From the NCBI GenBank assembly GCA_900468805.1, contig UEIF01000037.1, forward strand, positions 1 to 64,000: a stretch of DNA of 64,000 nucleotides, in the 5' to 3' direction. Below the pieces are notes generated by a model. The model ran no database searches. It was given only the letters and a program-made list of their open reading frames with translations, and was not told where the DNA came from. This document shows positions 1 to 8,343 of this stretch, piece by piece. Position 1 is the stretch's first letter; every line of letters starts with the position of its first letter. This DNA comes from Hyphomicrobiales bacterium. Its GTDB lineage: Bacteria > Pseudomonadota > Alphaproteobacteria > Rhizobiales > Rhizobiaceae. The translations under genes were made by a program, and so were the position numbers.

Positions 1-41
1 GGGGTTGGGGAGGGGACTTTCTCCGAAGTCGGAGGTTCAAT

Positions 42-1667
42 ATGAAAGCCTTCGCCGACCTCCTAGACCGCCTGGTCCTCACCCCCAGCCGCAACGGCAA
101 ACTGAAACTGCTGACCGACTACTTCCGCGACACGCCGGACCCCGATCGCGGCTACGGCCTTGCCGCCATCGCCGGCACGCTCGAGGTGCGCGACGTCAAG
201 CCCGCCATGCTGCGCGAACTGGTTCTGGAACGCATGGACGACGTGCTTTTTCGTTATTCCTATGACTATGTCGGCGACCTTGCCGAAACCATCTCGCTGG
301 TCTGGGACAATGAGCGCGATATCGACCGTTCCGCGCTTGCCCAGCCGCGCCTGGGAGAAGTCGTCGTCAAGATGAACTCCCTCGGCCGCACCGAGGTGCG
401 CAGCTTCGTGCGCGACCTGCTCGACCGTCTCGATTCCTCCGGCCGCTTCGCCTTCATCAAGCTTGCGACCGGGGCGCTGCGCATCGGCGTGTCCGCCCGC
501 CTCGCCAAGCAGGCGCTGGCCGATCTCGGCAATAAGGATGTCACCGAGATCGAAACGCTTTGGCACGGACTGCAGCCGCCCTATGAAAGCCTCTTCAAAT
601 GGCTGGAGGGCGGGGAAGAAAAGCCGGTGCTTGCAACACCTGCGATTTTCCACTCGGTCATGCTCGCCAATCCGGTGGAGGAGGGCAATCTCGATGCTCT
701 CGACCCCGCCGAATATGCCGCCGAATGGAAATGGGACGGTATCCGCGTCCAGCTTTCCCGCTCCGGTGAGACGCGCAGGATCTACTCCCGCTCCGGCGAC
801 GATATCTCCGGCGCCTTCCCCGATATACTCCAATCGATCAGCTTTGCCGGCGTCGTCGACGGCGAGCTTTTGGTCGGCGGTACGGCGCGCTCCAACAACC
901 CGACCCGCACCTTCTCCGATCTGCAGCAGCGCCTCAATCGCAAGACGGTGACGGCAAAAATGCTGGAGGAATATCCCGCCTTCATCCGCGCTTACGACAT
1001 GCTTTTCGACGGTGAGCAGGATGTGCGCGGCAAGAACTATATCGAGCGCCGCGACCGTCTCGCCGAAATCATCGAACACGCGCCTCACGACCGATTCGAT
1101 CTGTCGCCGCTGGTGCCGTTCTCGACCTGGGAGGAACTGGACGATCTGCGTGCCGCCCCGCCCGATCCCGTCATCGAAGGCGTGATGATCAAGCGCCGGG
1201 ACAGCATCTATCAGGCCGGCCGCATGAAGGGGCCGTGGTTCAAGTGGAAGCGCAACCCTTTCAATGTCGATGCGGTGCTGATGTACGCCCAGCGCGGCCA
1301 CGGCAAGCGCTCCAGCTATTATTCGGATTTCACCTTCGGCGTCTGGGCGGAAGGGGAGGACGGCGAACAGCTGGTTCCCGTCGGCAAGGCCTATTTCGGC
1401 TTCACCGATGCCGAGCTCGAAGTGCTGGACAAGTTCGTGCGTAACAACACGACCGAGCGCTTCGGACCGGTCAGGGCTGTCAGGGCCGACAAGGAATTCG
1501 GCTTTGTGGTGGAAGTTGCTTTCGAGGGAATCAACCGCTCTACCCGCCACAAGTCCGGCGTTGCCATGCGCTTCCCCCGCATCGCAAGATTGCGTCCCGA
1601 CAAGCCCTCTTACGAGGCCGATCGCCTGCGCACGCTCATTGCTATGATCGACGCCAAGGCGGGTTGA
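42..1667 (+). CDS. ATP-dependent DNA ligase, cisplatin-damage-response type
   Basis: Seals nicks in duplex DNA through a covalent ligase-AMP intermediate. The 541-residue product has an alpha-helical N-terminal DNA-binding region (about 1-200), nucleotidyltransferase motif I KWDG with the adenylated lysine at 230, VDGELL near 272, EGVMIKR near 381, motif V WFKWKR near 404, and an OB-fold C-terminus. This architecture matches the family named 'cisplatin damage response ATP-dependent DNA ligase', common in Rhizobiales and usually encoded next to a ligase-associated exonuclease; any such upstream partner would lie outside the window. The start is backed by GGAGG six bases upstream. The next gene downstream is separate (106 bases away). 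It is a repair ligase, not the essential NAD-dependent LigA. Function is inferred from motifs. Confidence 0.93.
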   Translation: MKAFADLLDRLVLTPSRNGKLKLLTDYFRDTPDPDRGYGLAAIAGTLEVRDVKPAMLRELVLERMDDVLFRYSYDYVGDLAETISLVWDNERDIDRSALAQPRLGEVVVKMNSLGRTEVRSFVRDLLDRLDSSGRFAFIKLATGALRIGVSARLAKQALADLGNKDVTEIETLWHGLQPPYESLFKWLEGGEEKPVLATPAIFHSVMLANPVEEGNLDALDPAEYAAEWKWDGIRVQLSRSGETRRIYSRSGDDISGAFPDILQSISFAGVVDGELLVGGTARSNNPTRTFSDLQQRLNRKTVTAKMLEEYPAFIRAYDMLFDGEQDVRGKNYIERRDRLAEIIEHAPHDRFDLSPLVPFSTWEELDDLRAAPPDPVIEGVMIKRRDSIYQAGRMKGPWFKWKRNPFNVDAVLMYAQRGHGKRSSYYSDFTFGVWAEGEDGEQLVPVGKAYFGFTDAELEVLDKFVRNNTTERFGPVRAVRADKEFGFVVEVAFEGINRSTRHKSGVAMRFPRIARLRPDKPSYEADRLRTLIAMIDAKAG

Positions 1668-1773
1668 TGACATCTGCCTGCGCAACAATGACGCAGGCCC
1701 CCCGTTTTCAACAGCATGTGTATTGGCGGCAACGCGCTTCCGGTGCAGATTTTTTGAGCCGGGAAAATGATGG

Positions 1774-2706
1774 ATGCCGCGTATGAACTCGCAAGAACGA
1801 AATGCTTTTTTCCGTCGACGCCGCGGTCTGCTTGCAGGCATGGCGGGCTCTCTTTTGCTGCCCAGCCTTGCGAATGCCTTCGATGTTCCCGACGTTCCAA
1901 GACTCGCCAAGCATGACTATGCTGGTGTCCGCCATCACTTCCGCACCAAACTGCTGCAGAAGGGGCCGGCGCCGGACAAATACGAGCCGCTGACGGCACC
2001 CGCCGATGCCGACCGGATCTTCTACCGCTCCGGCTACGGCGGCGAGCTGGAACTGACGGCCTGGGTTTCCAGATACAAGCGGGAGCATAAGGCCAAGCCC
2101 GGCATCCTCTTCCTTCATGGGGGCAATGCCATGGGCATGGGCCACTGGCAGCTCATGAAACCTTACGTGGATGCCGGTTATGTGGTGATGATGCCGTCCG
2201 TGCGCGGCGAAAACGGCCAGATGGGCAATTTTTCCGGCTTCTATGACGAAGTCGACGACGTGCTCGCCGCGACCGAGCGTCTGCGCCATCTGCCGGGCAT
2301 CGATCCCGAGCGTCTCTTTATCGCCGGTCACAGCATCGGCGGCACGCTGACCATGTTGACGGCGATGAGTACGCGTCATTTCCGGGCGGCCGTGCCGATT
2401 TCGGGTAACGCGGACGCCTTCCGGTTCTTCAACCGCTACCCCGAAGACATTCGCTTCGACGATTCGAACGCGCATGAGTTCGAGGTGCGCACGGCGCTTT
2501 GTTATGCGCACAGCTTCAAATGCCCGGTGCGTGTGCTGCACGGCACGGAGGAATCGCATTTCAACGACCGGGCTGACCTGCTCGTCGCGCGCGCCCGTGC
2601 GGCGGGCACGCGTATCGAAGCTGACCTGGTCACCGGCAACCACACCTCGGCGCTTCCCGCCGAGATCGAACAGAGCATCCAGTTCTTCCACGGTGTCGCG
2701 GCCTGA
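1774..2706 (+). CDS. Tat-exported alpha/beta hydrolase (dienelactone-hydrolase-like)
   Basis: Predicted exported esterase or peptidase of the alpha/beta-hydrolase fold; the substrate is unknown. The N-terminus carries a run of four arginines (14-17) followed by a hydrophobic stretch ending LPSLANAF, which looks like a twin-arginine signal with cleavage near residue 35. The oxyanion strand reads ILFLHGG (111-117), the nucleophile elbow is GHSIGG with Ser187, and a GNHTS motif near 290 supplies the likely catalytic histidine. At 310 residues it is normal for the family. An alternative start is Met4 (base 1783). It stands alone between the ligase and the L,D-transpeptidases, so context gives no substrate hint. 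Confidence 0.8.
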   Translation: MPRMNSQERNAFFRRRRGLLAGMAGSLLLPSLANAFDVPDVPRLAKHDYAGVRHHFRTKLLQKGPAPDKYEPLTAPADADRIFYRSGYGGELELTAWVSRYKREHKAKPGILFLHGGNAMGMGHWQLMKPYVDAGYVVMMPSVRGENGQMGNFSGFYDEVDDVLAATERLRHLPGIDPERLFIAGHSIGGTLTMLTAMSTRHFRAAVPISGNADAFRFFNRYPEDIRFDDSNAHEFEVRTALCYAHSFKCPVRVLHGTEESHFNDRADLLVARARAAGTRIEADLVTGNHTSALPAEIEQSIQFFHGVAA

Positions 2707-2851
2707 CAGCCGCCGGATGCTGATCCGGCAAGGGCCTGCATCCACTGCTTATTGGTGCCATTTCGGCCTCTGCCACCAGCCTCGCGCCAGCCGCGAATGC
2801 CATCCTGCGAGCAGATATGCTGTCTCTGTTATCGCTGATGAGGGTGGTTTC

Positions 2852-3664
2852 ATGAATTTTCTGCGCCGGGCTTTCCCGTTTGCCGGGCTCGCGGCTGCTG
2901 CAATGACGCTCAGCGGCTGCAATATTCTCATTCCGGATGTCGCAGCCGATTCGCCTGCGCGCTTCGTGCAGGAAATCTCCCCCGTCTTTTACGAGCCGCC
3001 GGGCGTCGATCCGCGCCGCGTCAAGCCGATACCCGACCAGCCGGTGCCGCAGACGCGCGAACTCTATAAGACCCAGTTCCACCAGACCTATGGCCTGCCG
3101 GTCAGCAATCCGCTGAACCTCAACATGGGCATGTACGGGCAGGTCAGGGACGGCGATTTCACGCTGCCGGCCATTCCCGCCAGCCGCATCCAGCCGGAAT
3201 ATCTGCGCCAGGAGGTCGATTACCAGACCAATGAGCGCCCCGGCACCGTCGTTGTCGATACCAAGGATCGCTTCCTCTATTTCGTCGAAGGCAATGGCAA
3301 GGCGATGCGCTACGGCGTCGGCCTCGGCCGCGAGGGCTTCGCCTGGAAGGGCCGCGGCGTCATCCAGTGGAAGCAGAAGTGGCCGCGCTGGACGCCGCCG
3401 GTTGAAATGGTTTCGCGCCAGCCGGAAGTCCGTCCCTTCTCCGCGGAAAACGGCGGCATGAATCCGGGCCTCGCAAACCCGCTCGGCGCCCGCGCCATGT
3501 ATATTTTCAAGGACGGCCAGGACACGCTCTATCGCGTCCACGGCACCCCCGACTGGCAGTCCATCGGCAAGGCGGTTTCCTCCGGCTGCGTACGCATGCT
3601 CAATCAGGATGTGGTCGATCTCTATGACCGCGTGCCGGCCAAGTCCGAGATCGTTGTGATGTAG
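2852..3664 (+). CDS. L,D-transpeptidase lipoprotein (YkuD family), first of tandem pair
   Basis: Cell-wall enzyme that forms 3-3 peptidoglycan crosslinks or attaches proteins to peptidoglycan, acting in the periplasm. The 270-residue product starts with a Sec lipoprotein signal and lipobox LSGC (acyl-Cys23). The YkuD active site is complete at the C-terminus: HGT with His230 and SSGCVRM with catalytic Cys246. The frame stays open far upstream, to 2474, but only the ATG at 2852 gives a signal peptide directly at the N-terminus and has an AGGGTGG site upstream, so that start was chosen. The following gene is a close paralogue (same order of motifs, about half of residues identical by eye), implying a local duplication. 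Confidence 0.9.
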   Translation: MNFLRRAFPFAGLAAAAMTLSGCNILIPDVAADSPARFVQEISPVFYEPPGVDPRRVKPIPDQPVPQTRELYKTQFHQTYGLPVSNPLNLNMGMYGQVRDGDFTLPAIPASRIQPEYLRQEVDYQTNERPGTVVVDTKDRFLYFVEGNGKAMRYGVGLGREGFAWKGRGVIQWKQKWPRWTPPVEMVSRQPEVRPFSAENGGMNPGLANPLGARAMYIFKDGQDTLYRVHGTPDWQSIGKAVSSGCVRMLNQDVVDLYDRVPAKSEIVVM

Positions 3665-3840
3665 GGCTGCAACAGGGCAGGCGAGATCGTCTGCCCGGAG
3701 CCGGACACGTCTGCGTGATGCTATGGTTTATTCAGCATAAGCCGATAGATTTTTTCCTTGTCGATTTCGGCATTGGACGAATCAGGGGTCAGCTGCGCTT
3801 ATGGCGAGCCCCGTATCACGAAGGAAATTAGTTCCGCGTC

Positions 3841-4566
3841 ATGAGCCTCGATAAATCCCTCTCCCGTCGTAGTTTTCTTTCCTTTTCGGCTTTGACAGCG
3901 GCTTCCGCGCTGGCAGGCTGTGCCTCCACCTCGAATACGGTCGAGAATGGCGGCATGTCGATCAGCTACCGTTCGCCCTTCCGCGCGTTCCAGACGACGA
4001 GCGCGCCCGGCGAAGCAGAACTTGCCGTCATGTACGGCCCAATCGAAGACGGCGGTTTCCTGATCCCCGCCGTTCCCTACCAGCAGATCGATCCGCGCTA
4101 CTATCGCCAGCAGGTCGTGGATCCGACCGGCCTGCCGCCCGGCACCATCGTCGTCGATACGCCTTCGCGCTTCCTCTATCTCGTTCAGCCCGGCGGCATG
4201 GCGATGCGCTACGGCGTCGGTATCGGCCGCGAAGGCTTCGCATGGGCGGGCAACGGCGTGATCCAGTGGAAGCAGAAATGGCCGCGCTGGAAGCCGCCGA
4301 ATGAGATGGTCGCCCGTCAGCCGGAACTTGCGAAATACTCGATCGAGCGTGGCGGCATGGAGCCTGGCCTCTTGAACCCGCTCGGTGCGCGTGCGCTCTA
4401 CATCTTCTCGAACAATGAAGATACGCTCTACCGCCTGCACGGCAACCCGGAATGGCGCTCTATCGGCAAGGCCGTCTCGTCGGGCTGCGTGCGCCTGCTC
4501 AACCAGGACATCATCGACCTCTACGATCGCGTTCCGAACAAGACCCCGATCGTTGTTTGGCAGTGA
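3841..4566 (+). CDS. L,D-transpeptidase lipoprotein (YkuD family), second of tandem pair
   Basis: Same predicted peptidoglycan crosslinking role as its upstream neighbour. The 241-residue product differs at the N-terminus: SRRSFL (8-13) followed by a hydrophobic segment and lipobox LAGC with Cys27, so this copy looks like a Tat-routed lipoprotein while the first looks Sec-routed. Catalytic residues are His200 (HGN) and Cys216 in SSGCVRL. The central region, including VIQWKQKWPRW, is almost identical in both copies. A strong terminator-like hairpin follows at 4670-4694. The 176-base gap between the copies suggests separate expression of each is possible. Which donor stem or partner protein each uses cannot be told from sequence. 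Confidence 0.9.
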   Translation: MSLDKSLSRRSFLSFSALTAASALAGCASTSNTVENGGMSISYRSPFRAFQTTSAPGEAELAVMYGPIEDGGFLIPAVPYQQIDPRYYRQQVVDPTGLPPGTIVVDTPSRFLYLVQPGGMAMRYGVGIGREGFAWAGNGVIQWKQKWPRWKPPNEMVARQPELAKYSIERGGMEPGLLNPLGARALYIFSNNEDTLYRLHGNPEWRSIGKAVSSGCVRLLNQDIIDLYDRVPNKTPIVVWQ

Positions 4567-4590
4567 GGAACGGTCGGGCGAAGCCCGAGC

Positions 4591-4627
4591 AATCGATCCA
4601 GTGAATCGATTGCAGTGACGAACGCCC
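4591..4627. repeat. 37-bp intergenic repeat, copy 1
   Basis: Thirty-four of 37 positions match a second copy at 41452-41488, and both lie just downstream of a stop codon. The shared core runs through GATCCAGTGAATCGAT and ends ACGAACGCCC. It contains the dyad ATCGATCC/GAATCGAT. Function is unknown; it looks like a member of a short rhizobial intergenic repeat family. Confidence 0.6.
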
Positions 4628-4669
4628 GAAGCGCAAGCGCAGGGCCGGAGGGTGCCTCGCCCAAAACAC

Positions 4670-4698
4670 AAAACCGCCCAACACGGGCGGTTTTCTTT
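4670..4698. terminator. Bidirectional Rho-independent terminator
   Basis: A perfect 10-bp stem (AAAACCGCCC with GGGCGGTTTT) encloses a 5-base loop and is flanked by A and T runs on both sides. It lies between the convergent L,D-transpeptidase and LysR genes and can end both transcripts. Confidence 0.85.
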
Positions 4699-4709
4699 TG
4701 ACTTGATAG

Positions 4710-5672
4710 TTACGCCGCCTCAGCGCAAATCCCAGCCTTGCACCCGGAAGCAAGCAGCGCCTTATCCGCCACCTCGACAAACAGCCGCCGAAACCACGCC
4801 GCCCGCTCATCGGCCCGGTCAACCCGCCGATAGAGCATGGACACCGGATCAGCCGGCAACTCGATCGGCGGCATCGAAACCTCGAGATGATGGAGCTGCG
4901 CCATGCAGCGCCCAAGCGATTCCGGCACGACGGCGATCGACGGCATGGCTCTGAGCGCCGGGGGAACAGCCGAATAGCGCGGCACGGTCGCCACCACATT
5001 GCGGCTCAGGCCCACCTTGTCGAGGGCCGCGTCCACTGCGGTGGTTGCACTGCCGACGAAGGAGATGGCGATGTGCGGCGCGGCGGTGAAATCCTCGACG
5101 CTGAGCGGTGGCTTCAGCTTCAATTGCTGCGGATCGTAGATGGCGATCGAACACTGCTCGAAAAGCGGCATGCGGACATGCCAGGAGGCCGGTTCGCTAT
5201 GAACGGAAATGCTGAACTCGTACGCGCCGTCATCGAGCATCTGCGCCGCATCGCGCTTGTCGGCTGCGACGCCCACGAGCCGCGCAGCCGGTGCAAGCTC
5301 ACGCAGCCGTGCGACCAGCGGGCCGAAGAAGGCGGTCTCCAGATTGTCGCACATGCCGACGCGGAATTCGCCCCGCCAGGTTGTCGGATCGAAACTCATC
5401 GGTGGGCGGATGGCCCGTTCGATGCCGGAGAGCGCATCCTCGATTGCCGGTGCGATGGCCAGCGCCCGAGCCGTCGGTTGCAGGCCGCGGCCGACGCGCA
5501 CGAACAGTTCGTCGTCCAGTGCTTCGCGCAGCCGCTTGAGCGCGGCCGAAAGCCCTGGCTGGCCGAGCAGCAGCCTTTCGGCTGCGCGGCTGACATTGCG
5601 CTCCTGCATCAGCACCGAGAAGGCGAGCAGAAGGTTCAGGTCGATTTTGCGAAGGGTGGCGTCATTCATCAT
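4710..5672 (-). CDS. LysR-family transcriptional regulator
   Basis: DNA-binding regulator of 320 residues. The N-terminal winged helix-turn-helix covers about residues 8-66 (LNLLLAFSVL, RNVSRAAERL, GQPGLSAALKRLR), followed by the two-lobed effector-binding domain. The N-terminal style (RKIDLNLL) is that of the NodD/NahR-like branch of LysR proteins. It is transcribed divergently from the MFS exporter at 5796, with an imperfect dyad at 5674-5704 in the shared promoter, so it most likely controls that exporter and itself. The effector is unknown. Two consecutive ATG codons (5672 and 5669) are both possible starts. Confidence 0.88.
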   Translation of the reverse strand: MMNDATLRKIDLNLLLAFSVLMQERNVSRAAERLLLGQPGLSAALKRLREALDDELFVRVGRGLQPTARALAIAPAIEDALSGIERAIRPPMSFDPTTWRGEFRVGMCDNLETAFFGPLVARLRELAPAARLVGVAADKRDAAQMLDDGAYEFSISVHSEPASWHVRMPLFEQCSIAIYDPQQLKLKPPLSVEDFTAAPHIAISFVGSATTAVDAALDKVGLSRNVVATVPRYSAVPPALRAMPSIAVVPESLGRCMAQLHHLEVSMPPIELPADPVSMLYRRVDRADERAAWFRRLFVEVADKALLASGCKAGICAEAA

Positions 5673-5673
5673 T

Positions 5674-5704
5674 ATTGGTAATACCTGACATGGCCATTAT
5701 CAAT
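5674..5704. promoter_or_regulatory. Candidate LysR operator between divergent LysR and MFS genes
   Basis: ATTGGTAAT (5674-5682) and ATTATCAAT (5696-5704) form a 9-bp dyad with one mismatch and a 13-base spacer. It sits immediately before the LysR start, where LysR autoregulatory sites of the T-N11-A type normally lie. Assignment is inference. Confidence 0.45.
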
Positions 5705-5795
5705 TTGCAATAGGATTTGAAGCTGTACATTTTCTCGTTCCCTGCCGCCCGCCAGCCTCCCGGCGAAGGCGGCAGCAAAGAAGGAACTGAGATCG

Positions 5796-7196
5796 ATGAC
5801 CAATTCCCCATCTCGACGCGGAGCCAGCCTGGCATTGCTGCTGCTCTGCGCTGCGAACTTCCTTGACGCCATGGATGTTTCCACCATCGGGGTCGCCCTG
5901 CCTGCGATCCAGACCGAACTTGGTATGCCTGCAACCTCGCTTCAATGGGCGGTCAGCGCCTATGTGCTGGGTTATGGCGGCTTTCTGCTGCTCGGCGGCC
6001 GTGTCGCCGACCTCTTCGGCCACCGCCGCGTCTTCCTTTGGTCGCTCGGCATCTTCGCGGCCGCCAGCATCGCTGGTGGCTTCGTGGACAGCGGGCCGAC
6101 GCTGATCGCTGCACGTCTGGTGAAGGGCATTGCTGCCGCCTTTACCGCGCCGGCGGCACTTGCCTTGCTGCTCTCCGTCTTCGGCGAGGGCGAGAAACGG
6201 GCAAAGGCGCTCGGCGTTTTCGCCTCGACGGGCGCTACCGGCTTCGTGCTCGGCATGGTGCTCGGCGGCGCAGCCACCCTCGTGAGCTGGCGGGCGACCC
6301 TTGTCATGGGTGCTCCGATCGCCATCCTGACACTCGCCATCGCTCCCTTCGTCCTGCCTCCGGATGACCGGCGTGGCGAGGGACGCAAGCACTTCGACTG
6401 GGCTGGCGCGCTGACGATTACCCCCGGCCTTCTGCTTTTCGTCTTCGGCATCACCAATGCTGCGGCCGCAGGCTGGAACGATTTCTTCACCTGGGGTTCG
6501 CTCGTGGCGTCACTGGTGCTGATCGCTCTCTTCCTGATCGTGGAATCGCGCCATATCGATCCCATGGTGCCGCTGCATATCTTCCGCAAAGCGAAGCTCA
6601 GCCATGCCAATGCCGTCGCCGCGCTGTTTCAGGGGGCCTATGTCGGCTTCCAGTTCATCGCGACGCTCTATTATCAGGATGTCATCGGCTGGTCGGCCTT
6701 TGCCACCGGCTTCTGCTTTGCCTTCGGCGGCGTCTGCGTCATGTTCCTTGCTCCGCGTTTTGCCACCGTTGCGCAGAACCGCGGCACGACCGGCCTGATG
6801 GCGGTCGGCGTCGGCCTGCAGGCAACGAGCTATATCCTCTGGGTGGCGCTGGTCGGCCACATCGATCCGATCATCCTGGTTGCTCTCAACCAGATCCCGC
6901 TCGGCGTCGGTTATGCCATGACCTATCCGGCAATCCAGGTTGCCGCTCTCTCTGATGTCGAAGAAGACAAGTCCGGTCTTGCCTCCGGCCTGCTCTTTGC
7001 CTCCTTCCAGATCGGCGGCGGCATCGTGCTCGCGGCGGCCTCCGCAATCTTCGCGGCTGCCCCGCATTTCGGCTGGGATCCCTACGTCGGCGGCATCGTC
7101 TTCGTGGCGCTGCTGGCGATCCTGATCACTCTGCTTGCCGCTGTCGGCCCGAAGACCGCAACAGTTCGACCGCAAGCCTATCAGGCAGCCGAGTGA
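5796..7196 (+). CDS. MFS drug exporter, DHA2 (EmrB/QacA-like) family
   Basis: Proton-driven inner-membrane exporter of 466 residues with about fourteen hydrophobic segments. Family marks are LDAMDVSTIGVALPAIQ in the first membrane segment, the loop motif GGRVADLFGHRRVF (about 66-79) and a strongly hydrophobic second half. The substrate is unknown; family members export antibiotics and other hydrophobic compounds. An AAGGAA site precedes the ATG. The divergent LysR gene is its likely regulator, and a GC-rich hairpin at 7205-7227 follows the stop. Confidence 0.88.
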   Translation: MTNSPSRRGASLALLLLCAANFLDAMDVSTIGVALPAIQTELGMPATSLQWAVSAYVLGYGGFLLLGGRVADLFGHRRVFLWSLGIFAAASIAGGFVDSGPTLIAARLVKGIAAAFTAPAALALLLSVFGEGEKRAKALGVFASTGATGFVLGMVLGGAATLVSWRATLVMGAPIAILTLAIAPFVLPPDDRRGEGRKHFDWAGALTITPGLLLFVFGITNAAAAGWNDFFTWGSLVASLVLIALFLIVESRHIDPMVPLHIFRKAKLSHANAVAALFQGAYVGFQFIATLYYQDVIGWSAFATGFCFAFGGVCVMFLAPRFATVAQNRGTTGLMAVGVGLQATSYILWVALVGHIDPIILVALNQIPLGVGYAMTYPAIQVAALSDVEEDKSGLASGLLFASFQIGGGIVLAAASAIFAAAPHFGWDPYVGGIVFVALLAILITLLAAVGPKTATVRPQAYQAAE

Positions 7197-7204
7197 GGTA
7201 AACT

Positions 7205-7227
7205 GCCCGCGCCGGCTTGGCGCGGGC
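7205..7227 (+). terminator. Hairpin after the MFS gene
   Basis: A perfect 9-bp GC-rich stem (GCCCGCGCC with GGCGCGGGC) with a 5-base loop lies 9 bases after the stop. Only a short T run (CCGTTT) follows, so termination may be weak. Confidence 0.6.
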
Positions 7228-7258
7228 ATCCCGTTTCAGCCGGTGATCATGTTTCGGC

Positions 7259-7750
7259 CTATATGCTTGCGTTGAGATTGCCCCGCAGCCGGTGCAGCAT
7301 GTCGCGCATGACGGCCATTTCCTCCAGCGTGCAGCCGATCGCCTCGCCGATCGAAGACATGATCGTATTGATCTCGCCCTTCATCGATTGACCTTTCGGC
7401 GTCAGCGATACGATGACCTGCCGCTCGTCGCGGGAATCGCGGGTGCGCCTGATAAGGCCGTTCTGCTCCAGCCGCTTGAGGAGAGGGGAGAGCGTACCGG
7501 AATCGAGATCGAGCTGCTCGCCGATCGTTTTCACCGGCAGTTCTGCCTTTTCCCAAAGCACCAGCATGACGAGATATTGCGGATAGGTGAGGCCCACCTT
7601 GTCGAGTATGGGCTTATAGGCGCGGGTAAAGGCATGCGCCGTCGCATAGACTGCGAAACAGAGCTGCTTCTCCAACCGCTTTTCCTCTTCCGGTATCTCG
7701 ATCACTTTCGCCGTTCTCGCCTTCATGTCTGCCATCCCCGAGGTCTTCAT
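7259..7750 (-). CDS. ohrR: Organic hydroperoxide sensor-repressor OhrR (MarR family)
   Basis: Repressor that releases DNA when its reactive cysteine is oxidised by organic hydroperoxides, derepressing ohr. The protein has the OhrR signature LEKQLCFAVYATAHAFTRAY with sensing Cys31, then LTYPQYLVMLVLWE and a MarR winged helix (LDSGTLSPLLKRLE, RDERQV). The reading frame is open from 7801, but ATG 7750 has AGAGGA just upstream and gives the usual N-terminus, for 163 residues; the upstream extension would also run through the operator. It is divergent from ohr, with a perfect operator palindrome at 7798-7810. Confidence 0.93.
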   Translation of the reverse strand: MKTSGMADMKARTAKVIEIPEEEKRLEKQLCFAVYATAHAFTRAYKPILDKVGLTYPQYLVMLVLWEKAELPVKTIGEQLDLDSGTLSPLLKRLEQNGLIRRTRDSRDERQVIVSLTPKGQSMKGEINTIMSSIGEAIGCTLEEMAVMRDMLHRLRGNLNASI

Positions 7751-7770
7751 TGTCCTCTTTTCAAATTCCG

Positions 7771-7813
7771 AATGCAATTTGCAAAATTCACTTGCGTGCA
7801 ATTTAATTGCGCG
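7771..7813. promoter_or_regulatory. OhrR operator(s) between ohrR and ohr
   Basis: GCAATTTAATTGC (7798-7810) is a perfect palindrome around a central T and matches the known OhrR box pattern of AATT half-sites around a T. A second, imperfect TGCAATTTGCA element lies at 7773-7783. The pair sits between the divergent starts, as expected for simultaneous repression of both genes. Confidence 0.82.
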
Positions 7814-7862
7814 TTATTAAAAACTCAACCCGAACGAACGGGGCCAACCAAAGGAGATTGTC

Positions 7863-8285
7863 ATGCCTATTCTCTATACGACCAAAGCTTCCGCCACTGG
7901 TGGCCGCGCAGGCCGCGCCGTTTCCGAAAACGGTGTTCTCGACGTCACGCTCACCGTGCCGAAGGAACTCGGCGGCGACGGCGCAACAGGCACCAATCCC
8001 GAACAGCTTTTCGCGGCCGGTTACTCGGCCTGCTTCCTTGGTGCCTTGAAATTTGTAGCCGGCAAGGAAAAGGTCAAGATTCCCGAGGAAACAACGGTTT
8101 CCGCAACCGTCGGCATCGGCCCGCGTGAAGATGGCGGCGGCTTCGGCATCGAAGTTGCGCTGACGGTCAACATCCCCGGCGTCGATCGTGAAACCGCCGA
8201 AAAGCTCGCTGCCGCAGCCCACATCGTTTGCCCCTACAGCCACGCCATGCGCACCTCGACCGAAGTTCCGGTCACGGTTGCCTGA
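7863..8285 (+). CDS. ohr: Organic hydroperoxide resistance peroxiredoxin Ohr (OsmC family)
   Basis: Thiol peroxidase that reduces organic and lipid hydroperoxides, using lipoylated proteins as electron donors in characterised homologues. The 140-residue length is typical. Both active-site cysteines are present: Cys57 in GYSACFLGAL and Cys123 in HIVCPYSHA. AAGGAG lies eight bases before the ATG. It is divergent from ohrR with the operator between them, and a terminator follows at 8307-8338. This is a complete, normal ohrR-ohr module. Confidence 0.95.
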   Translation: MPILYTTKASATGGRAGRAVSENGVLDVTLTVPKELGGDGATGTNPEQLFAAGYSACFLGALKFVAGKEKVKIPEETTVSATVGIGPREDGGGFGIEVALTVNIPGVDRETAEKLAAAAHIVCPYSHAMRTSTEVPVTVA

Positions 8286-8306
8286 TTATCTGTAATATCG
8301 ATCGAC

Positions 8307-8338
8307 AAGGGCCGGGGCATCGCTCCGGCCTTTTCTTT
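8307..8338. terminator. Terminator after ohr, also facing the di-heme peroxidase
   Basis: An 11-bp stem with two G-T wobbles (left arm from 8307, right arm to 8333) encloses a CATCG loop and is followed by TTTTCTTTT. It lies between convergent genes and probably serves both. Confidence 0.8.
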
Positions 8339-8343
8339 TGAAT

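Noticed and set aside
63..1910. 615-codon open frame antisense to the DNA ligase
   Set aside because: Long antisense frames are common in GC-rich genomes; the translation is His/Arg/Val-rich with no domain, and the + strand has clear ligase motifs.
2474..2851. 126-codon N-terminal extension of the first L,D-transpeptidase
   Set aside because: It overlaps the preceding hydrolase gene in another frame and would bury the lipoprotein signal.
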